Below, one piece after another: positions 1-8,644 of a stretch of DNA of 34,277 nt. The stretch comes from an uncultured Oscillospiraceae bacterium (GTDB lineage Bacteria; Bacillota; Clostridia; Oscillospirales; Oscillospiraceae). Where the stretch lies: contig CAJUCA010000034.1 of assembly GCA_910585265.1 (NCBI GenBank), positions 1 through 34,277 on the forward strand. Reading direction: 5' to 3'. Made by a program: the position numbers and the translations under genes. The first letter of the stretch is position 1. Each line of letters opens with the position of its first letter. The notes beneath the pieces were generated by a model, which was not told the DNA's origin, ran no database searches, and was given only the letters and a program-made list of their open reading frames with translations.

Positions 1-118
1 CTCCGCTTTCTTTCAACATAGCCAGATTTCCTATGTTCTAATTCGGGAGTAATATAAGCGCACATATATTTGTTTTTATCAATATTGCCCCTGCGAAATG
101 CTGTTCTGCGCGTAAAAA

Positions 119-143
119 GGGCGGGGAGAACTTCTCCCCGCCC
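119..143 (-). terminator. Intrinsic terminator of the long minus-strand operon
   Basis: A perfect 12-bp inverted repeat (GGGCGGGGAGAA / TTCTCCCCGCCC) with almost no spacer is followed, on the minus strand, by TTTTT. It lies 12 bases past the stop of the last minus-strand gene, so it ends the operon that runs down from about 21.4 kb. The remaining 1-118 shows no convincing gene. Confidence 0.9.
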
Positions 144-154
144 ATGCGTATACC

Positions 155-1132
155 TTACGCCGCCTTTTGAAAGCGGATACTCTGCGCCCGCGTCTGGAGC
201 TCCTGCCCCAGAAATTTTAGCGTGGCGAATTCGTCATCCAGCCCGTCCAGTTCCCGACGGAGCACCCCCTCATAGTGCATTTTCTTTTCCTCCAGTGCCC
301 GGATCTTCAGCACCCAGCGATCCATCACTGCCGGACTCTGGCTCCCGGATTTGATGAGGTAGTCCGCCCGCTCCTGGTAGGTGGCGATCTCCTTCTTCAC
401 CGCCGCGTAGAATTCCTCGGTCATCTTAGACCGCTGCTTCTCATCGTCGATGATGAAAAAGCTGTTTACCATCAGCGGCGTCTCCCTGCGATTGAGCCCA
501 CCCAGCAGGCCGATGAAGTCCTCGAACAAGTCCACCTTGTCCATGCAGGTGCGGGGCACGAAATACATATGCCCGGAAATGCTCAGCTTGGTGGCCTCCA
601 GTCCCCGCAGGTAGTTGACGCAAATGGTCTCAATCTGCTTGCGGTTGGCGCATTTTTGGTACAGCTCGAACAGTTCCTCCGCCTTGCGGCAGCAGGCCGA
701 CACATCAATGGCATCATCCGGCACCAGGTTTTCCGCCCGGAACACGCCGTCCTTCTTGTCGTAGCTGATGTTGGCCAGCTTCTCGTAATCATTGGTCCTC
801 TGGTTCATCGTCTCCTTCACCAGTTCCCGGGACAAAATATCGGCACTGGTGCGCTTATTGTCCCGGCAGTAGGCCAGGTAGATGTTGGTCTCCCCCATGA
901 CGGTCACGGGGACGCGCTCCCGGATGTCGCCGGTGGCAGAGCGGAAGGCGTCCCCCACAGACAGCCGGGTGCCGCCGGTGTAGGGGATGCCCATGTCCTC
1001 GCACAGTCTGGACAGCTCCCCCTTGTCCACCAGCAGGTTCGCCAGGGAGAAATAGAGGAACTTGCCCAGCATATGGGCTTCATCACCCTGGGACGTGCCG
1101 ATGAAATCATGCATATCGAATACGTTATCCAT
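155..1132 (-). CDS. Uncharacterised phage/plasmid protein, DUF6744-like
   Basis: A 325-aa soluble protein with no membrane segment. It resembles, from memory, the DUF6744 family of phage and plasmid proteins of unknown function; I see no catalytic motif. The C-terminal third (about 235-320) is rich in charged helices and could form a coiled coil. Its ATG overlaps the stop of the upstream 142-aa gene (TAATG), so the two are translationally coupled. It is the last gene before the terminator at 119-143. Its place after primase, Rad50-like and Rad52-like genes suggests a role in element maintenance, but that is inference from context only. Confidence 0.75.
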   Translation of the reverse strand: MDNVFDMHDFIGTSQGDEAHMLGKFLYFSLANLLVDKGELSRLCEDMGIPYTGGTRLSVGDAFRSATGDIRERVPVTVMGETNIYLAYCRDNKRTSADILSRELVKETMNQRTNDYEKLANISYDKKDGVFRAENLVPDDAIDVSACCRKAEELFELYQKCANRKQIETICVNYLRGLEATKLSISGHMYFVPRTCMDKVDLFEDFIGLLGGLNRRETPLMVNSFFIIDDEKQRSKMTEEFYAAVKKEIATYQERADYLIKSGSQSPAVMDRWVLKIRALEEKKMHYEGVLRRELDGLDDEFATLKFLGQELQTRAQSIRFQKAA

Positions 1133-1560
1133 TACATAACCTCCTCGTTTTTATTTTCCGGCGGATTTTTCGATTCTTTCTCTTGGTAAAAATCAAATTG
1201 CTCCAGACCGGACTGCCTGTGCTCACAGCCACGGCACCATGCGGTGCCTTTATTTTTACAGGAATCACATTTGTCCATCTGTCTGCCCTCCTCAAGTTTG
1301 AAATTCTTCATGTTGTTCTCTGCCGTTTTGTATTCGCAGTCCAGGAATTCGTCAAAGCAGGGCCATATCTGTGAGCCAAAACCATATTCACACTCCCAAT
1401 TTGCAAATATTGTGCTCAACCTCGCATCCAGGCCGCTTTCCTTACGGAGTTGATCCAGCTCACAAACGAGATTTTCAAGGGTGAACCCGTGGTCCAGCAT
1501 CCATTGCAGCTTGAATCTTTCGTACTCAGCTTTTGCTGATCTGGGCGTTTGCCCGTCCAT
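1132..1560 (-). CDS. Hypothetical protein with C-terminal Cys-rich zinc motif
   Basis: A 142-aa protein of no recognised family. Residues about 96-111 hold CxxC...CxxC (CDSCKNKGTAWCRGC), probably a zinc knuckle, followed by a charged tail. The N-terminal part is helical with a Trp/Cys patch. The ATG is preceded by AGGAGGGAACGCA, a good ribosome site, and the stop overlaps the next start. An internal ATG directly before the zinc motif could give a shorter product, but it lacks as clear a ribosome site. Confidence 0.75.
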   Translation of the reverse strand: MDGQTPRSAKAEYERFKLQWMLDHGFTLENLVCELDQLRKESGLDARLSTIFANWECEYGFGSQIWPCFDEFLDCEYKTAENNMKNFKLEEGRQMDKCDSCKNKGTAWCRGCEHRQSGLEQFDFYQEKESKNPPENKNEEVM

Positions 1561-1588
1561 TGCGTTCCCTCCTACTGTCTTATTTCAT

Positions 1589-2653
1589 TCAACACATAGC
1601 CACCCGGCTGAGCAGGTAGTCGTCTACCCCCTTGTACGCCGGGTCCCATGTGTATTTCGTGTATTTTAGGCCCTTGATGGCCTGTACTTCCCGCCGCATG
1701 GTCTGTATGGCATCGCGGACGTTGGGATTGGTCAGCTGATCCATGTCCATGGCCTCCACTACCTGGGTAACGCCCAGGCCTTTCAACGTGTCCTTCAGCC
1801 CGCGGATAGCGTTCACCCCGCCCACGCACACAAACAGCGCGTCGTGGGCCAGATAGCTGGCCACATCCCCCTTCAGCGGGCCCTCCGTGAGGAAGGCCCG
1901 CTTTTTCGTGGTGTCGCCGGTGACGTGGATATAGGAATAGCTGCGTGTGCCATGGGGCAAGTCCCGGCTGGACAGCCAGCGGTATTTCCGGCTGGGTTTG
2001 TCGGCGTCATCCAGCCGTATCTTCATGCCCTGGATCAGCCCGTCCTTGCTGCGGACGGGGATCAGGAACCCTTTCGGCCCGGAAAGCTCCCACTCGCCGT
2101 AGTAGGTGCGGAATCCCGGCAGGCCCAGCAGCTCATACCCGCAGGAGCGGAGCAGGGCGGCCAACAGCCGCCGCCCCGCGTCCGTTTCCGGCATACTGCG
2201 GTACTGGTTCCGGGCAATCCGATTCTCGGACAGCCCCCGCTCCAGCAGATTGTCCCGGTGCTTGTCCAGCAGCGTCAGGTGGTCCAGCATGGCGGTATAG
2301 GCCTCGTGACGTCGCTCCAGAGGAAGGGGCTGGCGCTCGGCATCTTCCTGAGACGCTTCCTGCCGGGGCATGGGATAGACTTTGCCCTCCCGAGCCAGCG
2401 CATGGTATGCCTCCCGGTTGGACACGCCCATCAGCCGGGCGTACAGCGTTACGCTATTGCCGTGAGCCCCGCACAGGTTGCAGCGGTACTGGTCGGTGGC
2501 GGTGTTCAAACTGAGATGGTACTTCCCCGGTCCGTGGTCGTGGCAGAAGGGGCAGGTGGCCTCCACCTCCCGGTGTTTCAATGTCCGGGAGTCCAAAGCA
2601 ATGCCGCACCGTCTGGCCGCGTCCACGATGGGGATTTTTTCGTATTGCTTCAC
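1589..2653 (-). CDS. DnaG-type primase: CHC2 zinc finger plus Toprim domain
   Basis: A 354-aa protein that would make RNA primers for replication of the element. The N-terminal zinc finger shows C34-x2-C37 and C58-x2-C61 (CPFC...CNLC), the DnaG/CHC2 layout. A Toprim-like core follows: Glu257 in LTEGPLKGD and the acidic pair 303-305 in AMDMD. It is shorter than chromosomal DnaG (about 600 aa) and lacks an obvious DnaB-interaction domain, as in plasmid and phage primases. It starts at GTG behind AGGAGGTGAG. It sits 19 bases after the Rad50-like gene in the same operon. Confidence 0.85.
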   Translation of the reverse strand: MKQYEKIPIVDAARRCGIALDSRTLKHREVEATCPFCHDHGPGKYHLSLNTATDQYRCNLCGAHGNSVTLYARLMGVSNREAYHALAREGKVYPMPRQEASQEDAERQPLPLERRHEAYTAMLDHLTLLDKHRDNLLERGLSENRIARNQYRSMPETDAGRRLLAALLRSCGYELLGLPGFRTYYGEWELSGPKGFLIPVRSKDGLIQGMKIRLDDADKPSRKYRWLSSRDLPHGTRSYSYIHVTGDTTKKRAFLTEGPLKGDVASYLAHDALFVCVGGVNAIRGLKDTLKGLGVTQVVEAMDMDQLTNPNVRDAIQTMRREVQAIKGLKYTKYTWDPAYKGVDDYLLSRVAMC

Positions 2654-2672
2654 GGCCAGACGGACTCACCTC

Positions 2673-4481
2673 CTACGCCGCCTGCCGCTGGGCCAGGTTG
2701 ATGGGCCGCACAGGCCGCACCGCCAGCGGCGCGCCGCTGACGCATTTGGCCATGATGACCTGCCCGGTGGGCCGCACGTTGTTCAGGTCATCCACCGACT
2801 CCATGTTGTCCACGAACACCGGGTAATTGCGCCCGGTGAGCCGCTTCATCAGCTCGGACACCTCCATCCCCGCCCGGATCTTCTCGGACAGGGAAAGCCG
2901 GTCATAGCGGCGCCCGCCGTAGGTGAACTTGAATACGTCCTTCCGCTCCCCGGTAGACTTCGCCACGTCGTACAGGGAGATCTCCACCTTGTTCATTTTC
3001 AGCGCCGAGAAGGTCAGCTTCGCCCGTTCGCTCACATAGATGGCCACATCGGCGATGAGCTTTTTCAGCTCCTTGATCCGCTCCTGGGCCGCCTCGATCT
3101 TCCCGTCAAAGTCCTCCGGCCTCTGCGCCGCCGCAGCCTGGGCCGCCTTCAAATCGGCGGCGCACTCCCGCAGCTCCTCCCGGCACTCTCGCATCTGGGC
3201 ATATTCCGCCTCGTTGAGGTTGCCATATTCCAGGTCAATGGTGAGCTGCTGGATCTGGGAGCGCAGGCCGTCCGCGGGGCTGTCCTCTGTCTTTTGGGCC
3301 TTGAGGGCGGCCAGCTCCTGTTCCAGCTTCGCCACATCGTCGGCCCGGAATTGCTCAAAGACCGCCTTGGCCTTCTTGTCGTTCTCCATTAGCTCATTGA
3401 GCTGGGCCCTCTGCTCCTGGCCGGCGGCGAGGGTCTCCCTGCTGGACTGCTCCAGCGCCCCGCGCACCTCCGCCAGCGCCTCCTCGGTGATGAGGCGGCG
3501 GCAGGTGGGGCAGGGCGCGCCGGGGACGCAGGCGTGGAACGCCTGCTTGTCCCGGTTGAACCGCGCCCCCAGCTCCGCCAGTTGGGCATTGGCCCCGGCG
3601 ATGGCCTGGGTGTAGGGGGACTGGTACTGCTCCGCCCTCCGGGCGGCCAGCTTCCGTTCCAGCTCCACGATTTCCCCGTCCAGGGGCGAACCGTCCCGGG
3701 CCGCTTCGTCATAGCGGGCGCTCAGCTCCACCAGCTGTTGTTCCATGGCCTTGGTATCCAGGCCGTCAAAGCGTTTGGCCTCCAATTTCTCCAGCGTCCT
3801 GATGAGCGCGTCATGGCGGGCGGACAGGCCCTCCACGGTTTTGCTCCAATCCTGGCCCTGGCTGTCCGCTAAGTCCTTCTGGCCCTGAAGGTAGATGATG
3901 GATTCTTCCAGCTCCCGGATATCCGCCCGCTTGTTTTTCAGGTAGGTTTCCGGCGAAAGGAGCGGTTCGTTTTCCAGGGCCGCGCGGGTAGCGTCGGACA
4001 GTTCGGCCAGCACCGCCTCATGGGGAATGAGGGGCAGGTGCCGCTCCAGCAGGTTTTTGCCCTCCTCCCCCAGTTCCTCGATGAAGTACAGGGGGTTGAA
4101 GATGGACAGGAACACGTCGCGCTCGCCAAACATATCATTGAGGTCCATCTGGCGGATCTCATAGCCGTCATAGAGGATGGTCATGCGGTTTTTCTGCCGG
4201 ACACGGGTGAGCGTGTGGGCCGCGCCCCTGCCGCCCACAAAGCTCATGGAGATGGACACCAGGGGCTGGGTCTCGTTGTGCAGCCGGTCGATACCCCGCT
4301 CCCCGAAAAAGGGGAGGCCGGTGACTACAAAGGCGATGGCATCGGCGATGCTGGTCTTGCCCCGGCCGTTGCCGCCGGTGATCACGGTGGGGCTGCCAAA
4401 CACCAGTTGGGTGGGCTCTCCATAGGACTTGAAGCCGGCGATCCTCATGTCGGTGATCTGAAAACTCTGGATTTTTTCCAT
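2673..4481 (-). CDS. Rad50/SbcC-like ATPase with zinc hook
   Basis: A 602-aa SMC-type ATPase. Walker A is GGNGRGKT at 36-43. Long coiled coils at about 180-310 and 335-470 flank a zinc-hook CPTC at 324-327. The ABC signature is LSLSEKIRAG at 529-538, and Walker B is PVFVDNME with Asp558. The order matches the Rad50/SbcC family but the coils are short (SbcC is about 1000 aa). Relatives clamp DNA ends and usually work with an Mre11/SbcD nuclease. No such nuclease is visible here, so the partner may be outside the window. The Rad52-type gene lies just upstream and the primase just downstream, which suggests DNA-end processing or recombination-dependent replication. Confidence 0.88.
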   Translation of the reverse strand: MEKIQSFQITDMRIAGFKSYGEPTQLVFGSPTVITGGNGRGKTSIADAIAFVVTGLPFFGERGIDRLHNETQPLVSISMSFVGGRGAAHTLTRVRQKNRMTILYDGYEIRQMDLNDMFGERDVFLSIFNPLYFIEELGEEGKNLLERHLPLIPHEAVLAELSDATRAALENEPLLSPETYLKNKRADIRELEESIIYLQGQKDLADSQGQDWSKTVEGLSARHDALIRTLEKLEAKRFDGLDTKAMEQQLVELSARYDEAARDGSPLDGEIVELERKLAARRAEQYQSPYTQAIAGANAQLAELGARFNRDKQAFHACVPGAPCPTCRRLITEEALAEVRGALEQSSRETLAAGQEQRAQLNELMENDKKAKAVFEQFRADDVAKLEQELAALKAQKTEDSPADGLRSQIQQLTIDLEYGNLNEAEYAQMRECREELRECAADLKAAQAAAAQRPEDFDGKIEAAQERIKELKKLIADVAIYVSERAKLTFSALKMNKVEISLYDVAKSTGERKDVFKFTYGGRRYDRLSLSEKIRAGMEVSELMKRLTGRNYPVFVDNMESVDDLNNVRPTGQVIMAKCVSGAPLAVRPVRPINLAQRQAA

Positions 4482-4499
4482 GTGCCGCTCCTTTCCGCG

Positions 4500-5357
4500 T
4501 CACGCCGCCTTGGGCGCGGCGTCCGCGATTTCATACTGTTCCAGCATATAGTAGATGATGGTATCCTGCTGCCGCTTTTCCAGCTTCGCATTGACCAAAA
4601 TGACGCCCACAGCCAGCTCCGGGTGTTCCCCCCGGACAAAGGCATCCAGCTTGTCCCCCTTGGAGGACTCCAGCCTCAGCAGGGTGCTGCCGGAGTTCAT
4701 GCCCTTGTTGATACGGGCCTGGCGGATGATGTAGGCGACGCCCTTCGGCTTGTTTCCGCCCGCAGGTTTCCCGCTGGCTTGTTCAGCCGGCTTGCCCTGA
4801 TCCGCCGGGCCTTTGCCGCCCTCCGGCTCCGCCTGGGGCCGCAGCCCGCCCGCCGGGGCCGGGGTGAGGCCCAGCTTGCCCAGCATTTTGAGGTAGGCGT
4901 AATCCAAACGCTCCTGCTGATCCTTCTTGATGTACCAGGTCTTGCCCCGCTTTTCCACGTCCACGAACACCACATCCATGTTATACAGCACCCGGCCGAT
5001 GCCCCACTGGACGGCGGCCCGCTTCATGCTGTCGGACAGGCCGCCCTTTACAGGCTCAATGTCGGAATCCTCGGCGCCGTCCCATTTGGTGATCCAACCA
5101 TCCCCGAACCGGATGGAGATTCCGCACAGCTGGGCGTCCTTCCCGCCCGCGCCATGCCAGGGCTTGAACTCGTTGTACCAGTTCTCCGGCCCCACTACAT
5201 CGTCCAGCCGGGACATGATGGCCCGGTTGGTGACATAGGGCACGGCGATGCCCAGCTCTCTGGCCTCCACCACCTTTTGCAGCCGCCATTCCAGATCCTC
5301 CGGCGCGAAAGGCATGGCCAGCTCCGCCTGGATCTGTCTCGGGTCTTTTTCTTTCAC
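4500..5357 (-). CDS. Rad52/Rad22-family single-strand annealing protein
   Basis: The N-terminal half matches the Rad52_Rad22 domain in recalled pattern: an early L..R...V...G block, WY.EF, then GD.D and DS.KRAA..WGIGR.LY. Such proteins anneal complementary single strands. A Pro/Gly/Ala-rich linker (about 175-215) joins a C-terminal domain of about 70 residues that may bind SSB or DNA. Two GTG starts exist. GTG at 5357 has GAGGTG six bases upstream and is chosen; GTG at 5366 would add three residues and overlap the stop of the 28-aa ORF. It is an operon partner of the Rad50-like ATPase. Confidence 0.87.
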   Translation of the reverse strand: MKEKDPRQIQAELAMPFAPEDLEWRLQKVVEARELGIAVPYVTNRAIMSRLDDVVGPENWYNEFKPWHGAGGKDAQLCGISIRFGDGWITKWDGAEDSDIEPVKGGLSDSMKRAAVQWGIGRVLYNMDVVFVDVEKRGKTWYIKKDQQERLDYAYLKMLGKLGLTPAPAGGLRPQAEPEGGKGPADQGKPAEQASGKPAGGNKPKGVAYIIRQARINKGMNSGSTLLRLESSKGDKLDAFVRGEHPELAVGVILVNAKLEKRQQDTIIYYMLEQYEIADAAPKAA

Positions 5358-5362
5358 TGTGT

Positions 5363-5449
5363 TCACCTCGCGTCCAAAAAGTCTTTGAGTGTTTTGCCGT
5401 CCTCCACCAACACGTCGGTATAGTAGTGGGACGGGGTTTTCCCCTTCAT
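5363..5449 (-). CDS. Possible 28-aa coupled peptide between E2-like and Rad52 genes
   Basis: An ATG directly abuts the stop of the E2-like gene (TAGATG). The frame encodes 28 residues (MKGKTPSHYYTDVLV...KDFLDAR) and ends in AGGTGA, which also forms the ribosome site of the Rad52 gene. This fits a coupling peptide that carries ribosomes across the junction. There is no ribosome site of its own, and it is too short for a ubiquitin-like protein. It may be only a translational relay. Confidence 0.4.
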   Translation of the reverse strand: MKGKTPSHYYTDVLVEDGKTLKDFLDAR

Positions 5450-6040
5450 CTATTCCAAAAGGTCCCGGTACTCGGCATGGAGCCGGTTGTTGTCCCTGGA
5501 ATAGAGGTCGTTGTTGTTGGGCAGGCGCAGAAGATAGCCCATCAGCGTGTGCAGCCGGGCGGGGTCCCTGTAGATGGGCAGGGCGTTGTTCCCGGTACAG
5601 ATGCTGTTGTTCCCATGCACATTGGAAAATGGGTAACAGTAAGTGGGCGTGTCCGGCGTCAGCCGCCGCTCATCCTTCACTACGCACACCCGGCATCCGG
5701 CCACCTTGCCCTCCTGGGGCATATACTGGAAGCCAAACACCAGCCGGGGCAGCGGGAAATCCCGGTACTCGGTGCCGAAATACGTGATGTCCGCGTACAG
5801 CTCTGGGTAGCGCATGAAATAGAAAACATACTTCTTCTCGATCACAACGGCGATGCAGCCCTCGGGCAGCAGTCCGATGGCGTGGCGCTCATCGTCATAA
5901 CGGCTGGTGAGAAAACAGTCGCACAAATCCTGGGGCGTGATGTGTTTGTGGGTGGTGACGCCGCCCGCCTTCTGCTGCTCCACCACCACCTCGCTGCGTT
6001 CAGTGCTGATGTGGATGCTCATGTCAAATCCGTCCGGCAT
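5450..6040 (-). CDS. PRTRC system protein B-like / prokaryotic E2 family D protein
   Basis: A 196-aa protein. The core contains a hydrophobic strand run (about 60-105) and the block PFSNVHGNNSICTGN at 137-151. That block resembles the conserved PF.NV....(V/I)C.G motif of PRTRC protein B (Prok-E2_D), with Cys148 as the candidate thiol. Proteins of this family occur beside E1-like ThiF and JAB proteins in plasmid PRTRC cassettes, and both are encoded in the same operon here. The start ATG at 6040 has AAGGAGG at the right distance. Upstream in-frame codons are not needed and would run into the previous gene, which it overlaps by 22 bases. Family assignment is from motif recall. Confidence 0.75.
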   Translation of the reverse strand: MPDGFDMSIHISTERSEVVVEQQKAGGVTTHKHITPQDLCDCFLTSRYDDERHAIGLLPEGCIAVVIEKKYVFYFMRYPELYADITYFGTEYRDFPLPRLVFGFQYMPQEGKVAGCRVCVVKDERRLTPDTPTYCYPFSNVHGNNSICTGNNALPIYRDPARLHTLMGYLLRLPNNNDLYSRDNNRLHAEYRDLLE

Positions 6041-6609
6041 GATACCGCCTCCTTCCATTCGTTTGGCATCGGGTAGATGGGGACGAGCTTGTTCAGCCCC
6101 AACTCCGCCTCCAACTGCCGGTTCAGCTCCTGGAACCCGTCCAGCGCCTCCATAAAAGCCCCAGGAAGCTCGTGCCACCCGTAAAATTCATCCGCAGAGA
6201 AAAACAGGATACATTTGCGTCTCCGATCGGCGGCGGACAGCCGCCAGTCGTAGTCATAATTGTAGGCGCTCAGGCAGAAGCTCTCATGGAGCATCCGTTC
6301 CGCGTTGCGGCGGTAGGGGTTGATCCCCTCATCCAGTCCCTTTTCTGACTCCAGCCGCTCGCACAGCTCACAGAAACGGTAGACGATGGGATCGGACAGC
6401 ACCCAGGTCTCAACGCCCGATTCCTCGTTGTAGTAGACGCTGGTGTCTTTGAATATGGATACGGACAGTTCCATGGACAGCTCGTAATATGAATCCTCAT
6501 CCAGGGCGATGCTGTCAAATGACGACCACGCTTTCTTCATCCGGGGGTTGTCGTGGACCGCTTTCGCCAGGCACAGCATATGGAAAAAGTAACAGTTCAG
6601 ATCCTCCAT
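6019..6609 (-). CDS. Hypothetical protein in E1/E2/Rad52 operon
   Basis: A 196-aa acidic, helix-rich protein of no recognised family. It has several Cys residues (CELCERL near 78-84) without a clean zinc pattern, and an aromatic stretch (YNYDYDW) near 117. Its 3' end overlaps the E2-like start, so expression is coupled. The ribosome site GAGGCG is weak, and it follows the 99-aa gene by nine bases. Position makes it a candidate accessory subunit of the E2-like protein; nothing in the sequence proves that. Confidence 0.7.
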   Translation of the reverse strand: MEDLNCYFFHMLCLAKAVHDNPRMKKAWSSFDSIALDEDSYYELSMELSVSIFKDTSVYYNEESGVETWVLSDPIVYRFCELCERLESEKGLDEGINPYRRNAERMLHESFCLSAYNYDYDWRLSAADRRRKCILFFSADEFYGWHELPGAFMEALDGFQELNRQLEAELGLNKLVPIYPMPNEWKEAVSCRTDLT

Positions 6610-6618
6610 GGCGGCGCC

Positions 6619-6918
6619 TCAGCAAAACGCGCGCGCTTCTTTGGGCGCGGGCGGAACCCGGGCTACTGTCTGCGCAAACTGAGCCAGATCCCGGGACGCC
6701 TTGGACAGCTTCTCGTAATAGTCCTCCAGCGCGGACACGTCGTCCGCGTCAAAGGCATTGAAGTCAATGTCGCCCAGCCGGAGGAGCTTCCCCTCCAGAT
6801 TGGGGCGCAGGACATTCTCCAGCAGGTAGCGGTTAACGCCGTCCTCCGGCACACAGGGCTGGTCCTTCGCCTGGAAAAAACGGGCGGACAGCCGTTCCAG
6901 ATTCAGCTTCATGCTCAC
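6619..6918 (-). CDS. Small helical hypothetical protein
   Basis: A 99-aa protein, mostly amphipathic helix from about residue 25 to 85, ending in a free Cys. No family is recognised. GTG at 6918 lies five bases after GAGGGGGTG and is preferred; an ATG two codons later is possible. It sits 12 bases downstream of the 94-aa gene in the same operon. Confidence 0.65.
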   Translation of the reverse strand: MSMKLNLERLSARFFQAKDQPCVPEDGVNRYLLENVLRPNLEGKLLRLGDIDFNAFDADDVSALEDYYEKLSKASRDLAQFAQTVARVPPAPKEARAFC

Positions 6919-6930
6919 GCGCCCACCCCC

Positions 6931-7215
6931 TCAACAGTCGCTGGGGAACAGCACCGTAGTAACGGAGCGGTCCGATTCTGTGATGATCCAAAACTTCTCG
7001 CCGTCCTGGGTTTGGTAGACAGACAACAGCCTGTCGCCGTCGCGTAGCGCCTGCTCGTTGCGCTGCCAATCGGACTGGCACACATCGCCCCAGTCCCCGC
7101 TCAGGTGACGGTTGATGGCGGCGTCCACCTCTCTGCGGGGGAGCGCGTTCTTTGCGTTGCGGGTGATCATCAGCCTGCCCGGGTTGAACCGGGGATTTAC
7201 CGCAATAACACTCAT
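6931..7215 (-). CDS. Small plasmid protein of the type often mislabelled restriction subunit M
   Basis: A 94-aa protein. The C-terminal block, with SGDWG then NE.AL..G.RLLS.Y, W.ITE.DRS.TT.L.P, is a compact conserved domain. From memory it is common on plasmids and integrated elements and is often auto-annotated as type I restriction endonuclease subunit M. No methyltransferase motif is present in it, so that name should not be trusted. A strong AAAGGAGG precedes the ATG. It follows the DUF6094-like methyltransferase gene by 13 bases. Confidence 0.8.
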   Translation of the reverse strand: MSVIAVNPRFNPGRLMITRNAKNALPRREVDAAINRHLSGDWGDVCQSDWQRNEQALRDGDRLLSVYQTQDGEKFWIITESDRSVTTVLFPSDC

Positions 7216-7228
7216 AAAGAATCCTCCT

Positions 7229-8644
7229 TTACGTCAGCGCCTTGAAGCCGTTGGGCGTCAAGATGTTGAAAATCATTTTATTGGTGATGGTCTCGTGGAG
7301 CTCGGCGCCGTCATACCGGCCCCTGGCGTCGAACCGCTCCTCCACCTCGTTCCGGGTGACCTTCACCACCCGGCCCTTGATAACGTGGGGCGTGTCGCAC
7401 TGGATGAGCCCGTTGATCATGCCGGAACCGCCGATCAGCCCGATCTGGCTGATGGACAGGGGCAGTGGCGGGCGCTTCACCCCGCTGTCCAGCTCGCTGC
7501 GGGCCATCATCCGCTGGAAGCTGTCCGACTGGCCCAGCTGCCGCTCCAGCTCCTTCTCGTTGAAGTTCTCACCCCGGAAGGTTCTCACCTCCAGGGGCTT
7601 GGCCGGGAGGGCATAGCGCCCCTCGGGCAGCTCCGTGAGGCTGGGGATGGAACCGGGATGTGCGGCGAACCACTCCAGCCATTGGGTATTCTGGGGAACC
7701 TCGTCCCGTTTTTTCCGGGTGCCCAGTACGGCCACCTGCTTGAACTTTTTGAACTCGGCGTTGGTAAACCGCCACAGGCCCAGGTTTTCAAAATTGTCCG
7801 ACAGCACCCGGCAGATATCCGGGGTGAGCCGGTAGTAGGGGATGACATACACCAGCAGGCCGCCCAGGGCCAGTGCCCCCAGGCTCTCGATCAGAAACCG
7901 CTTCTCATGCCGGGCCCTGCCGCCGTTCTCGTTGAGGACGGACAGGTAGGGCGGGTTGAGGAACAGCAGGTGGAAGGCGTTGGCGCTGACCTGGCTGTAG
8001 AAGAAGCTGCCGAAGCCTACCCGGTGAAGCCGGGTCTGGGCCTCATCGGCCCGGGCGCTGTCCAGCTCCACGCCGTAGGTGAAGCAGTTGTTCCCGTCCG
8101 CGATCTGCCGCAGGGCCTTCCCACAGCCGCAGCAGGGATCCAGCAGGTTGGTGGTAACACCCTCCGGGAACTGGACACCTTTCAGGATCAGCGCGATGTT
8201 GTCCGGGTCGGTGGGGTAGTACCCCAGCTTGATGTTGTTCATCAGCCGCCCCACCACTTGGGCGTTGGTGGTTCCGTCCACCGGAAGCTGGGCGGCGAAG
8301 CCGTTCAGCGCGTCATACACCGGGCGGTAGACATTGCTCAGCAGATCAAAGCCCAGCAGGCCCTCCTTCAGCCGGCCCGCGTTGGCGGCGAGCTGGTACT
8401 CCTCCGCCTCCATCAGCAGGAGCTGGGCATTGCCCAGGGCGTCCGCCAGCCGCTTCCGGGCGCTTTGCAGCTCGTTGTAATCGTCCCGAGCGGCGGCCAG
8501 GTCGGTGTTTCGGTGCCGCTCCACCCTGGCCCGGCACAGTATCATGGCCTGAGTGAGCCGGGGAACTTCGCTTTGAAGTCCCCGCAGCCCCTCCAGGGCA
8601 TAGCTGCGCGGTTCGGCCTGGGGTGCGTCAAGCTGCCCGCTCAT
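7229..8644 (-). CDS. DUF6094-type N6-adenine-like DNA methyltransferase
   Basis: A 471-aa protein with an SAM-binding motif I (LDPCCGCGKAL, residues 168-178), an acidic motif II (VELD, 192-195) and the catalytic NPPY at 230-233, as in gamma-class N6-adenine methyltransferases. The N-terminal 100 residues are helical and the C-terminal 200 residues may recognise DNA. No restriction endonuclease gene lies beside it, so it may protect the element from host restriction or mark DNA for its own repair system. The start at 8644 is chosen because GGAGGAGG precedes it; the frame upstream overlaps the 129-aa gene and has shadow-like composition. The two genes overlap by 17 bases. Confidence 0.83.
   Translation of the reverse strand: MSGQLDAPQAEPRSYALEGLRGLQSEVPRLTQAMILCRARVERHRNTDLAAARDDYNELQSARKRLADALGNAQLLLMEAEEYQLAANAGRLKEGLLGFDLLSNVYRPVYDALNGFAAQLPVDGTTNAQVVGRLMNNIKLGYYPTDPDNIALILKGVQFPEGVTTNLLDPCCGCGKALRQIADGNNCFTYGVELDSARADEAQTRLHRVGFGSFFYSQVSANAFHLLFLNPPYLSVLNENGGRARHEKRFLIESLGALALGGLLVYVIPYYRLTPDICRVLSDNFENLGLWRFTNAEFKKFKQVAVLGTRKKRDEVPQNTQWLEWFAAHPGSIPSLTELPEGRYALPAKPLEVRTFRGENFNEKELERQLGQSDSFQRMMARSELDSGVKRPPLPLSISQIGLIGGSGMINGLIQCDTPHVIKGRVVKVTRNEVEERFDARGRYDGAELHETITNKMIFNILTPNGFKALT

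Noticed and set aside
275..1189. 304-aa plus-strand open frame
   Set aside because: Antisense shadow of the DUF6744-like gene, with no ribosome site.
4020..5423. 467-aa plus-strand open frame
   Set aside because: Antisense to the Rad50-like and Rad52 genes, both of which show full motif sets.
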